Part shown: positions 35,560 through 46,382 of the stretch, one piece after another | Numbering within the stretch: the first letter of the stretch is position 1 | Layout: each line of letters begins with the position of its first letter | Source: Macrostomum hystrix | Taxonomy: Eukaryota; Platyhelminthes; Macrostomidae | DNA length: 64,000 bases | NCBI GenBank assembly: GCA_950097015.1 | Contig: CATNEN010000002.1 | Span: 7,765,501 to 7,829,500, forward strand | Reading direction: 5' to 3' | Program-made: the position numbers and the translations under genes | Notes under the pieces: generated by a model | What the model was told of the DNA's origin: nothing | Seen by the model: only the letters and a program-made list of their open reading frames with translations | The model's database searches: none

Positions 35560-36350
35560 GGATGTATCAGCCCCTGGCGATGGTTTAACCCAATCTTATC
35601 CCAAGACGCGCTCTGCTAAATATTATTAACAAACAGCAGAAGAGCAGGTGGAGGCACAATAGCAGTTTTTCTCAATTAATGGTCAATGGCTTATAGGGCA
35701 GGTGAGACTTTGCCCACAGTTACACACGAGTTTGTGCTGTCTGGCTTTCTTAGGTGTAAATGCAGTTTAAGTCCAACCACACTGCCCTAGTATATCGAAT
35801 TACTTCTCTTTCGGGCTATCTAATTGAAATTTCGAGGTGGAAATAAATTAAGCAGAACCAGTGGAATCAGGCCGCAAGTTTTGAGCAGTTTAGCACCCAA
35901 TGGTCGGCCACGGCCAACCACCCTCAGCCGGTATGAATTTCGACCTGGGTGCATTTATTTGAATTTAAACTGCGCTTGTGAGAAAATTATTTTTTTCTCT
36001 TTTGTAAACACGGAGCAAAGTCCGTGGTCTCCAGCTTGGTTGCTTGCAATTGAAATTTGAAACCTCAATTTAGCTACGTGCAGGTCACGTAGAGCCACCA
36101 AATATCTCTGATTACTGGCACGCGTTTGGCTAGTGGCTATATAAGCGAATGTGGCACCTCTGTCGGCATTTTATCCTCGAATGAAATTGAGCTTCAAACA
36201 GTTGTGTCCAGTCAGCAACTATATTTGCATATCGGAACCTCTCCTTATATAAATACATCTGCTGTATTCTCATGTTGTTCTCATGCTGGCTCGCTGTACT
36301 AGATGGGCCACTCAGGCTTATAATTTAGGTAAATTAGTTTTACTTTCTGT
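35560..36350. other. Intergenic or 5' intronic stretch before prominin-like gene
   Basis: No supported exon found. A frame at 35824-36060 is open but has no splice context or family pattern. Confidence 0.4.
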
Positions 36351-36354
36351 CCAG

Positions 36355-36490
36355 TAGCAGTCGGTGAAAGTTTCGATTAAACTTGCGGGAAAAATATGGG
36401 CTTAATTTTAGCCTAGCCCATAGACTTGTCTACCGCGCCCCATATAGATTTTTTCGCAAGTTTAATCAAATTTAAGAGCTGCTGTTCCTA
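36355..36490. mobile_element. Imperfect palindrome, probable hairpin MITE remnant
   Basis: Left arm agcagtcggtgaaagtttcg then attaaacttgcg; right arm cgcaagtttaat then caaatttaagagctgct, inverted over about 45 bp with mismatches. The interior also pairs (atatgggc against gccccatat). No coding content. Its mobile origin is inferred from structure alone. Confidence 0.4.
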
Positions 36491-36584
36491 GCGGATTGTC
36501 TATGGGCCGAATGCTCGTATTGCTATTGGGTTAGCTAGCTAGTCCCAGTCCGTGATGTTTTTTCGACATTATTTTACTTTTTAG

Positions 36585-39222
36585 ACTCGCTACTAAAGTC
36601 AAATATCTGGTCATTGTGAATCAACCGCACGCAATGGAGACCTACCTGCAGTCGATACGCAGCAGCGCAATGTCGATTCTTGACGGCACACGCGCCTGGG
36701 ACGGCGGCCTGTTCCAGCTGGTTGGCGAGCAGCGCATTCTCTACACGGCAGTTGTGAACCGCAGTCTTGACCGGAGCCTACTGGTCAGCGATGCCAAGTC
36801 GACGCTGCTCAAAGGCGGGAACCTCACCGCTGTCATCTTCACCGCCCTGCTGGTCATCGCGCTGATCGCCTTAATCATAGTCAGCGTCTGCTGCCGCTGC
36901 AGGCGCCCTGCTGCTAACTCCAGATCCAAGTACCCGCTAGGCGGAAAGCTGCAGCTGCCCGCCAGCCGCCAAGTCAGCCAGCTGCCGATTTCACTGCACA
37001 GGCTGCTGGGCATTGTGTCATTGCTGGTGCTGCTCATGGCCCTTGTGCCGCTCATGCTGTCCTTCGCTGCCAACTCGCGCCTCCACGCCAGCCTGTCCGA
37101 CAGTCAGGCCAATCGCGACGGTACGATCGCCAGCCAGATCAAGAAGTCATTCGAATTTGTGGAGAACTTCCTTGCCAATGTGGTTCCGGCAGCCCGACGC
37201 GACACTCAGCCTGTCATCCAGTGGACGCTCGACATGACGGCTGTCATGAAAAACACGTCGCAGACGGCCTATCAGCATGCATTTCGCGAGGCTATCGGCG
37301 CTAATGCTCTGGTGGACAGCTCCACGGATCTGATGGATCGCATAGGACTGTACTATTATACTGGGATGAAGCTGAAGATTGCCAACCAGAATGTCAAACA
37401 GGCACTAAACAGTCTCAGCAACATCAGGCTGCACGCGTTTCACTCGGATTGCCTGCGCTACAACATACCGGATAGTATCTGCAAAAACCACACCAATTCT
37501 ACTGATGTCGTCAAGTCCTTGATCCCGCTGGTGCAAGCCAGATGGACCGAGGGCCCATTAAAGGAGACTCCGCAGGCCGTTCTGCAGAACGTCACTGACC
37601 TTCTCCAAAATTTTGTTGGTGTTCTTGAAAGCACAGGCAACATACCCCAAAAACAGCAGGAACTCAAAGAGCAGAAACTCAAAGTTAGCATCGAATTCAA
37701 CCAGAACATCTCCAGCGTGTTTGATCGGGAGCTCAACTCTACAGAGTTCGTGTTGAGCGGCTTGGAGCAGAAGTTTGCCGACCTGGAAGCGAAAATCGGC
37801 AAGGCCATTGGGTCGGTGCGCAACATGTCTAGTCAAGCCCAGCTCGCGTACGCCAAGTCTTCTTCCCGCTTCGAGTCCATGCGCTTTGGTGCGACGATCG
37901 TGCTGCTCGTTCTGCTGTTATTGAGCCTGGTACTCCTAGCCACAGAGACTGTGCTCATCCAGCTGCCGAGTGTTGCAAAGACCCGTTTCGGCGTGCTCAT
38001 AAGTGGCGTGTACATCAGCTACATGGCTTACGCTCTCGCCATCGTGTTTGTGTGCCTGATGTTTTGCCTCACTGGCTATCTGCAAACTGAGGCTTGCCGC
38101 TACATGTACGAAGGGCAAACGGCAGACCGCTATTTGGTGCCGGAGATCAATGACATTGTGCGCGAACTCAAGGCCCGTGCCGCTGCGGATCCCAACGCAA
38201 CCGATGCGATTCCGTTGCATGGAATCGGCCGGCTCATTGGCGGCATTCTTGACGGCTGCCAAGCCGACCTGCCCATTATGAAAGCGCTGGACGCCGTGAA
38301 ATTCATCGATACGAATGCTTCCAACAGCGCCGAGGCATCGCTGCAGTTCAAGCGGAAAGGCCGGGACATCCTGCGCAGAGAGATGAGCAACGCCAACCTG
38401 GACGTGTTGCGAGATAAGTCCTTAAACGAAAAGATGAATGGCCTGCGGTCGGTGTTTGAAAGGTTCAAAACATTCCCATTTGTTGCTATGGGTCGCATCC
38501 TCGTACAGGACTCGAATATTCTGGTGAATACGCGGCGAGCGCTTCTCGTGCTACAGCAGCTCACGAGCTATATCCAGTCAAAGATTAACAACACCGACGA
38601 CAGCACTTGGAAGCTGGCTGATTCCAATCAGCAGTACATTCAAGACGGCCTGAACTCGCTGCAAAGCCTGATCAACGCCAGGGAATACTTTGTGCCCAAG
38701 ATGGAACAGCTAGATGCCGAAAGGGATGTTGTGTCTGTCATCGACAAAGTGGTCAGCAGCAATGACCAAATGGATGTGTTCTTGGCCAACAAAACCTTGT
38801 GGACTGACACCGCTGTCAAGTACTACACCAAGTACGTGATTGATGGCAGCACGGAGGAGTCCAAAGCGATTGCTGACAACACCACTGTTGCCTTCCTGTC
38901 GGCATTGGCGCCTTGCCGCGATGTCTACAACTTCTACCAGACAGTGGTTGGCGTCCCATGCCGTTCTGTCATGTATCCGCTTAGCATCCTCTGGTTCTGC
39001 ATCTCCTGGTTCCTCTGGTTCGCTGTTCTACTGGCTCTCCTAGTGCACCTGTCTCTGTCCATCTTCACTGATCATCAGCCACAGCAGCAGCAGCAGCAGC
39101 AGAATCTTCCGCTAGACGATAAGTATCGGAACAGCAACGGTGACCAAACGGCGGCTGTCACGACGGCTACGAATGATGGCGTCGCAACAGCGGAGCCGCT
39201 GTTGAAGACGGCGGCAGTCTGA
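36585..39222 (+). CDS. Prominin-like five-pass membrane glycoprotein
   Basis: One long open exon. Hydrophobic segments, numbered from position 36616, lie near residues 70-91, 127-152, 424-446, 461-489 and 784-816, the prominin layout of five passes with two large extracellular loops. The first cytoplasmic loop has the Cys-rich C-C-R-C-R-R expected after TM1. The last loop ends P-C-R-S-x-x-Y-P-L-S-I-L-W-F, like the prominin C-terminal loop, and many N-x-S/T sites fall in the two large loops. Prominins bind cholesterol and mark membrane protrusions. The C-terminal tail carries a short CAG-encoded Gln run. The frame is open back to an acceptor at 36583-36584 and there is no signal peptide, so a first exon is probably missing. 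In-frame ATGs occur at 36634 and 36670. Lack of introns over 2.6 kb is unusual beside its neighbours. Confidence 0.78.
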
Positions 39223-39756
39223 ACTCTCGGCTGAGACGTGAGCGTAAATTTCTCTTTACAGTAGCTGTTATTATCAAATTTATATAATTGAGTGTAACAG
39301 CTTGCGGACACTGTCATAATTTCATCCAATCGATGCTTTGATTATTCAATTGAACGAGTATAAGATCTAATTTCGCTTTCTTCAGCGGTAATCGCCCGGA
39401 TAGTAGAGTTCACTTCGTATCCACGGAAACCGGTCTGTAGTTTCTAGATTTAGCCCGCCTGCAAATGCGGGCCTTTCTTTGTGTGTCCACCTGTTGATCA
39501 GGCTGAGTGCTATCATTTGATTTCCTAGTACACTATAATATACTAGCGGGCTCTATATTTGCTTGCTTTTTTGTCGGAATAATAAAACATAGACCAATAT
39601 TCCAATATTTTCATCGCTAAAAGCATATCTCGATCCCTAAGCAATGTCAAGTCTCGTAAACAAATTTACACCTTGTCAGAATTAGCTCATTTTCTCTGTG
39701 GCTTTAGAAAAATTTATTCTATGAGTAGCACATGATTCCATGTAATCAATACGCTA
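39223..39756. other. 3' flank of prominin-like gene
   Basis: Polyadenylation-type aataaaac near 39580. No other feature recognised. Confidence 0.45.
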
Positions 39757-40409
39757 TACAAGAGTTATCAGAAAAGTTCCGTGTATTTAATTATAGCCAG
39801 AAAACTATTTACAACAGCAAATCGAAAAGTTACACGCCTCATTTTTGGGACCTCTTCACTCAAAGTATGCACCCTCAACCTCCACGCACTTCTCCCAATG
39901 CCGCGCGAGCCCGTCAATGCTCGCGGTACGAATGCTCCGAATCGCCTTCTGGGGTCGTGGAGAACCCGGCCTGCGCCATGTGGCACTCTGCCGCTTCAAC
40001 TCTGCCTCCCATGAATGTGCCCAGGTCTCATCGCAGGCAAAAATCCTTTGCAGGAATGCCATACCCTCTTGTCGATACCGCTGCAGGGTTGGATGTTCAC
40101 CTGGCGACCCGCCGATCTCGCTGATCGTCGGTAAGGAGATGTGGGACCGAATCGTGTCATACGATAGGCTTGAGTCTCTCAGGATAAAAAATGTTTATTG
40201 GCAGAGCTTGAAAAACTTGATCACTGCTCGCTTGTTATGCTTCGAGAAACTTTCTTGCCACGCAAGCCAGAGATGATTTAAGAACTTCAAACTCAAGCGG
40301 GGCACTCCTTATGAGTTCAATTGTCTATGGCAAAAGCCATTTCGCGTTAGCTTGCTTTGGAGCTATGCTCTGTCCCAATACACAGAGAACTTTTCTGACA
40401 ACCCTCGTA
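39757..40409 (-). mobile_element. Internally deleted mariner transposon (653 bp)
   Basis: Ends are inverted repeats: plus TACAAGAGTTATCAGAAAAG at the left and, read from the right, TACGAGGGTTGTCAGAAAAG, flanked by TA. Between them the minus strand keeps pieces of a mariner transposase: an N-terminal VIKFFKLC-like helix region, G-D/C-D-E-T-W followed by KRQSATWRRPGSPRP, and the conserved C-terminus HWEKCVEVEGAYFE. The central catalytic part between the PGSPRP motif and the C-terminus is missing and the frame is broken. It is therefore a non-autonomous relic. The left-end mismatches suggest moderate age. Confidence 0.85.
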
Positions 40410-41682
40410 TACTTTAGTACTCGTAGTTTTGTATTGTGAAAATTTAGCTCTTCGTTCGTCTGATTTCGCTCGTACAAAATAACGAGCTGATTCTTTTATT
40501 ATTATTTTCTGGGCCGCCCAAGTCGTTTTACAAATGCTTTAAGTGGACAATTTTTTTATTATTGTGCCAGATTTATTCGGTGATTCGCAACAAGAATTGT
40601 GCTTTCTGCAGTTCTGCCTTATTTCGGTCACTGCTTTGCTTTGGTTTTGTCCGGCATTTTCGCATGTTTGCCCTTATTTAGCTACTATAAGTAGTAACCA
40701 GCGCAATTCATATTTAACTTAATGTAATCATCAAATATAAAAAAATGCCTAATAAACTAGTATTCAGTGGGTATCTGCTCGAACAGGTGTAAATATATTT
40801 CAAAACCGGAGTTGTTTAATTATTTGTCCTTTGTCTCTGCTGCATAACTTTAATGTGATTAGATTGACATTTTACGAGTAAGGTAGATTTGTCAGCAATG
40901 TGACAGTGCCATTGATAAGATAAAGTAGGAAAGGTCAATTGATGCTAAACTATTCAATGGTTAGGAAGATTAGTCATCAGTTCAGTCGGATTGGTCATCA
41001 GTTCAGTCGGATTGGTCATCAGTTCAGTCGGATTGGTCATTAGTTCAGTCAGATTGGTCATTAGCTCAGTCGGATTGGTCATTAGTTCAGTCAGTTAAAA
41101 TAAGTTTAAAGGCTTTCAAAGTAAATGCAGCAACTGACGAGCTTGTGTGCACATCATTCTGAATATTATATTAGTATCTCGTACAGTGAGACCTGTGCAC
41201 CTATCAGTTCATTGTGCTCAGTCCAGTTGGAGTGAAAAAGTTGCATAAAGCTACTCAAATGCAGGTGAGGACAATACTGAGGTCTCTCAGTGTCTTATGA
41301 AACGGGCTTGGCTGGAGTGCTTAATCAAACTGTAAAGTGGCCCTCTCTCAAAGCACCTGCGAAGCTATTTTGTGAGCTGAATATATGTAAAAATAGAGAA
41401 ATGTGCTCAGAGTAGAAAGCTCTGCAGTTGAGTTATTTGCACAGTACAGGCACCGCAATCTACATTCGCTCATCAGATATAAGCTCAGTGCTATAGATGC
41501 ATGCGAGACTAACAAGCACACCTAGCTGCTGTTACCTGATCCAACAACTTGTGGAACTGGAACTGGAACTCCGCGTTGCTTGAGAATGGTTCTGAGCAGT
41601 AAATAAACATGAGCATCCTGTTGCATCTGTATTCTCAGAATCGATTTGAAATAGCAGATTATAAGAGCAGAAGCCACGCAAA
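40410..41682. other. Intergenic with short 22-bp repeat
   Basis: At 40970-41095 there are six copies of gattggtcatcagttcagtcg, some with attag for atcag. Nothing else recognised upstream of the receptor gene. Confidence 0.6.
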
Positions 41683-44183
41683 ATGCTGGTGTTTTTCTTG
41701 CCTGTTTTGTTATATCTCATGAGCAGTTTTCGAGGTGAGTACATTCGAACATGTGATTTCGATTTTTTATTTCAAATTTGGAATTGCACAACGCATCTAC
41801 GCGGTTCAGTACATCTCGACTATAAGTCGGAAGCTCTGAGAACAGGGTTACAACCTACCCTACTGATCGCAAGCTTAATGTTGTGCAGTGTCAAAGCAGC
41901 CCGGCCCTAACGGCTTTCTCTCTTCTTCTTCTGTCTATGGTCCCGTTAAGCTATGCTTCGCCTCAACTGTTGCACCCCTTTTACCCCCCCCCCCCAAGCT
42001 AAACGTAAGAGTGACTACACGGCTTATTCGCACGCGCGGCTTTAACCCAAATACACTCGTTATATTCGCTATAAGAAGCTTCCTTTGAGTCTTGACACTT
42101 AATAAACAATTGTAGATGTCCACGCGGCGCCTCCAGGCCTGGCTCACCTGTACAGCGATTTTTACCTGTCCAGAACAGGTTACAGGTACGCCAGGCCGGT
42201 AGTCAACAACTCCCAGCCGGTCATCATGTACATGAATGTCAGCCTGACGCAAATCGTTGACGTCGACGAGAAAAACCAGATCATCAAGCTGAACATGTGG
42301 GTGCTGCAGGAGTGGATAGATCCTTTCTTCATCTGGCATCCGCAGAGCTACGGTGGCGTCGACCACATGCTGCTGCCCTCCGACGCTCTGTGGACTCCCG
42401 ACGTTGTGCTGTACAGCAAGTAAGTCGCTTCACTGAACCTTCCGGTTGGAACCTTCCGGTTGGAACCTTCCGGTTGGAACCTTCCGGTTGGAACCTTCCG
42501 GTTGGAACCTTCCGGCTGGAACCTTCCGGTTGGAACCTTCCGGTTGGAACCTTCCGGTTGGAACCTTCCGGTTGGAACCTTCCGGTTGGAACCTTCCGGT
42601 TGGAACCTTCCGGTTGGAACCTTCCGGTTGGAACCTTCCGGTTGGAACCTTCCGGTTGGAACCTTCCGGTTGGAACCTTCCGGTTGGAACCTTCCGGTTG
42701 GAACCTTCCGGTTGAAACCTTCCGGTTGGAACCTTCCTGTCGTGGATATTTTTGCATTTCATGGGACTGTGAGTTACCACGTGAAGTCTGGTCTGTAAAG
42801 TTTCTTACTATGATGTGTTCTGATCATATAAATACGGACGTGATGAGACAGATATTAAATCCTGTTTCTCAGTGCTGGAAGCGACTGGGACCTCAGCCAG
42901 TCCTCAACTAAGCTCAAAGTGTATTATGACGGCCGCGTAATTTGGAAGCCGCCTGTGATCTACGAGAGCACGTGCGACATCAACGTGGAGTTCTTTCCGT
43001 TCGACATGCAGGACTGCCGGCTGAAGATGGGCACCTGGACCTACCACGGGCTGCACATCGACCTGCGCCACCTCGCTCAGAAAGCTGAAGCTGAGCGACT
43101 CAAGCGAATCAAGTTTGACGACTGCGAGGCCGAGATCAACTACGCTGTAGACCTGTCTGAGTACGTTCAGAACACCGAGTGGGACCTGCTGCAGGTGTCA
43201 GCCAAGCGCAACATTGTCTACTACGCCTGCTGTCCGGAGCCCTACCTAGACATCACCTTCTTGTGAGTCCTTTATTGGCTCTGATTTTATTAACATAAAA
43301 CTTCCGAATGTTTTCAAGTCCGAAAATCATTAGTACTCTTTCAACTCAAGACGTAAATTAAACCGTTTGAACCGACAGCCTGAAGTTTCGTCGGCAGTCT
43401 TTGTTCTACGGCATCAGCCTCATCTGTCCCTGCCTGGCCATCAGCTTCCTCACCATCTGCGTGTTTTACCTGCCCGCCGACTCGCAGGAGAAAATGACGC
43501 TGAGCATATCAATCCTTGTCGCCCTGACTGTGTTCATAATGATGGTCTTTGAACTGACTCCGCCCACCTCGCTGGTCGTTCCGCTGATCACAAAGTACCT
43601 CATGTTCACAATGATTCTCGTAAGCCTGTCCATCCTGGTGTCCACCATCGTACTGAACGTCCGTTATCGGTCGCCGCACGTCAACAAGGTGCCTGATTGG
43701 GCCAAACGGCTGTTCCTGCACACCTTACCCAGCACGCTCTGTATGGACAGACGAGCACCGCCCGAGGACATCGGCCACAGCAGCTACCACGGCGCCGAAT
43801 GTCTCTACGATGACGACGATGAGAGCGACGAGATAGAGGAAGAGGAGGATGCCGACGTCGAGAATGGCCAGGCGGATGTTGCCAACGAGATGCGCGACGT
43901 GGCGCGCGCAGTGCGGGGTGTCCGATCAATCGCGCGTCGCATTCGCGAGGACATTCGCTCCAGCACGAGCGCCGAGGAGTGGAAGTATGTTGCTCTGGTT
44001 TTAGACCGCATCTTCCTGCTCAGCTTCGGCCTGTCGGCCATTGTGGGCACGTTCGGAATCTTCTTTCAAGCGCCGACGCTATTCGACACGCAGAAGCCGC
44101 TGCGGAGGGAGCTGGTGCACGAGTACGAGAGCAACCTCACCGTGGTGCGCAACTGTAGCCTGAGGGCTCGGGGCGTCGGCTAA
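41683..44183 (+). CDS. Nicotinic acetylcholine receptor, alpha-type subunit
   Basis: Four exons: 41683-41734, 42116-42419, 42873-43262 and 43379-44183, phases 1,2,2, giving 516 aa. Exon 1 encodes a signal peptide (MLVFFLPVLLYLMSSF). The ligand-binding domain has the Cys-loop at C153-C167 with F-P-F-D-M-Q-D inside, W-I-D-P and Y-G-G-V motifs, and adjacent cysteines 238-239 in Y-Y-A-C-C-P-E-P-Y. That cysteine pair defines alpha subunits carrying the principal agonist face. Four transmembrane helices follow. M2 reads E-K-M-T-L-S-I-S-I-L-V-A-L-T-V-F, with Glu at the cation-filter position, so a cation channel is expected. The M3-M4 loop is very acidic (run of D/E near residue 390) and then basic. 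Intron 2 carries a 14-bp minisatellite; a SINE lies just 3'. Confidence 0.92.
42434..42738. repeat. 14-bp minisatellite in receptor intron 2
   Basis: About 22 copies of cggttggaaccttc with only two single-base variants. It starts about 15 bp after the donor at 42420. High identity suggests recent expansion. Confidence 0.97.
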
Positions 44184-44261
44184 TGTGGCTCAGACTTTGA
44201 GACTATTGCTCCGGTTCCGCGTCACATTGTGTTCCTACTCTTTGATAGAGCTCCAGTTTAA

Positions 44262-44541
44262 TAATAATAATAATATTTACAGAAGGGCTGTGTGCTCCGA
44301 CACATCGTTTGGCGACAGTAGACCCACAGCCAGCGAGGAGGCAATTCTGCCCTTTCCCCTGACTCCTGACACACTCACCAGGGGCACTGGAGAGTACATC
44401 TGTAGCTCTGGAGTGCAGTAGTGCCCCGGGGTCGGAATTCAAGAGCGTAATTTGAAAGACCCCAGGCCAAATGAATTTGGCCTCGCCAAGGAATCGAGCT
44501 CAGGGAACTTAGTGTGACAGGTTAACGCGTCACCTCATTGG
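44262..44541 (-). mobile_element. SINE copy D with (ATT)n tail
   Basis: The minus strand has GAGCTCGATTCC (B-box-like) near 44502-44491. A weaker A-box region lies upstream (GAGGTGACGCGTTAA). The body ends CACAGCCCTTCTGTAAAT and passes into an (ATT)n microsatellite at 44275-44262, a typical SINE 3' tail. It shares its body with copies A and C. Confidence 0.7.
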
Positions 44542-44789
44542 GTTCCAGTTTAATTTCACGTTTAAAATAATTCTAGATTGCTTTGAGCTTCCGCGGTCGT
44601 TGACTGCATTGATACGATAAATTGAATTTATCTGTGACACAGCAAACTTGTATAAAAACTGTAAAGAAGCAGATGAGAATATTTTTGCTTTTTCCTTTCC
44701 TTTATTGCGAATATTTGTAAGCGACCGACGCGGGAAAGTGCACTTAATATTTGCGTTCTAAGACGCTCCGTATTCACTTGCACCGAACT

Positions 44790-46382
44790 CTAGAACGGAA
44801 TAACCGGCGTTTCATCCTGCGCCCTCTGTGACGTCACTGCTGTCTGTCGGTCACCGCAGGGTCGCCTGAGGCCGTCTCGGTTCAGTGTCAACCCGAAGCC
44901 TGGCCGATTGGCCGGCAGTTTGACGAAGCCCCTCTCCGGCAGGGGCTCGTCCAGGAAGAGGTTTCCAAAGTACGGGCTGATCGCGTCCGCCGCTGGGCTC
45001 AGGTTGATGAACTCACCCAGGGGGCAGTTTGGGAAGGCCATCTGAATGATTTTGACCTCTGATTGATTTCTATGCCTAAGTGACCTTTCGGTTCAGGAAT
45101 TTAGTAAGCACAAAAGGTACCTGCAGGTGATAGCTGTACACGCTTGACCCATGCGGCACGACGACGGCGTCTCGCGCAGCTGCCATAGCAACGACCCGAC
45201 GCGCCTCCGTGATGCCTCCAAGCCAGGTGATGTCCGGCTGTAGTACAGATATGCCACAGTCAAGCAGGTCGCGAAAGCCGTAGCGTGAGTACTCGTGCTC
45301 ACCGCAGGTGAGCTGAATGGCAGAGCCACTAGACAGCAGAGAATCCGCCAGCCGACGATAGCCAGGATAGTCGTCCGGGTGCAGCGGCTCCTCCAGCCAG
45401 CGCAGGCCGAGCGGCTCCAGGGCCTTCGCGAGGCGCATGCTGTACGGCGCGCTGAGCGCCATGTAGCAGTCCAGCATCAGCGGAAACTCCGGCCCAACCT
45501 TGCGACGCCAGTCGGCGAAGAAATCCACATTCCGACGTAGTCCCGCATCACCTTCTGACGGACCGTGTGGGCAAGGTACTTTGGCTCCAGCGAAGCCCAG
45601 CTGCTGGGCGATGTCAGGCCGTGCGGTGGTGCAGTAAACGGGTAGTTTGTCGCGGCAGAGACCACCGAGTAGATTATACACCGGCTCGCCGCGCAGTTTT
45701 CCCAGCAGGTCCCACAGCGCCAGGTCGACTGCACTGATAGCCTGCATGGTTAGGCCTTTGCGGCCGTAGTTGACGGTGGCGCGGTACATGCAGTCCCACA
45801 TTTTCTCGATGTTGCGCGGATCTTCGCCCTCGATGAAGCGACTGAGATGGTGCTCAACGATGTAGCACCCTGTCAGAAAAGACATCGATCCTCTAATATC
45901 CGAGAGCAACTAATTCGTGCTCTAAAAACGACCAATTTGAGTGGGTTGCCAGCCTATTCAAAGGCCGAGTCAGACAAGGAAACACTTCACTCCAAAATTA
46001 CCTGGCTCTCCAGCGATGGTCACTCCCACGCCGGTTTTGCCATCCTCTGCCTCAACCTCCACGATCATGCTGCCCAGCGCGTTGATGCCCCAGGACTTGC
46101 GTGAGGCTCTATAGCGCGGGTAGCAGCTCATCGGGTTGGCGATGGGCGTCGGGTAGCCGTTTATCCAGTGTCTGGTCGAAAATATTTTCTCGAGGCGAGT
46201 TATTGTAAAATAAATTTCGGGTATTGATCTAGTGCTTGAAGACTCAATGCTTACCTGTCATCAACATCGTGACAATCAGCACCCTGATGATCTCCAGCAG
46301 CCACGGCGGACGTTGCTGACTTTGGCTGGTCCCGCACATAGGCTCGGACCTGCCGAATTCGAGGCATTGCTGCAGAGGCCAT
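44790..46382 (-). CDS. Enolase-superfamily L-rhamnonate-dehydratase-like enzyme
   Basis: Four minus-strand exons: 46382-46255, 46171-46002, 45869-45121 and 45041-44790, phases 2,1,0, giving 432 aa. It resembles RhmD of the mandelate racemase subgroup throughout. Shared features are the start [13 protein letters not shown] near the N-terminus, and H-W-I-N-G-Y-P-T-P at the exon 1-2 junction. Also shared are the Mg2+ ligands Asp233 (L-M-L-D-C-Y), Glu in W-L-E-E-P (259-260) and Glu290 (C-G-E-H-E), the base His in [10 protein letters not shown], and L-D-E-P followed by R-P-G-F-G near the end. RhmD dehydrates L-rhamnonate to 2-keto-3-deoxy-L-rhamnonate in bacteria and fungi; related sugar acids are possible substrates. 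No targeting signal is evident. Its presence in an animal genome with spliceosomal introns suggests old transfer or an overlooked animal family. Confidence 0.87.

Noticed and set aside
44282-44541. 3' UTR exon of the receptor gene
   Set aside because: The sequence matches the SINE body at 11100-11470 and 28685-28807, so it is a mobile element, whether or not it is transcribed in the UTR.
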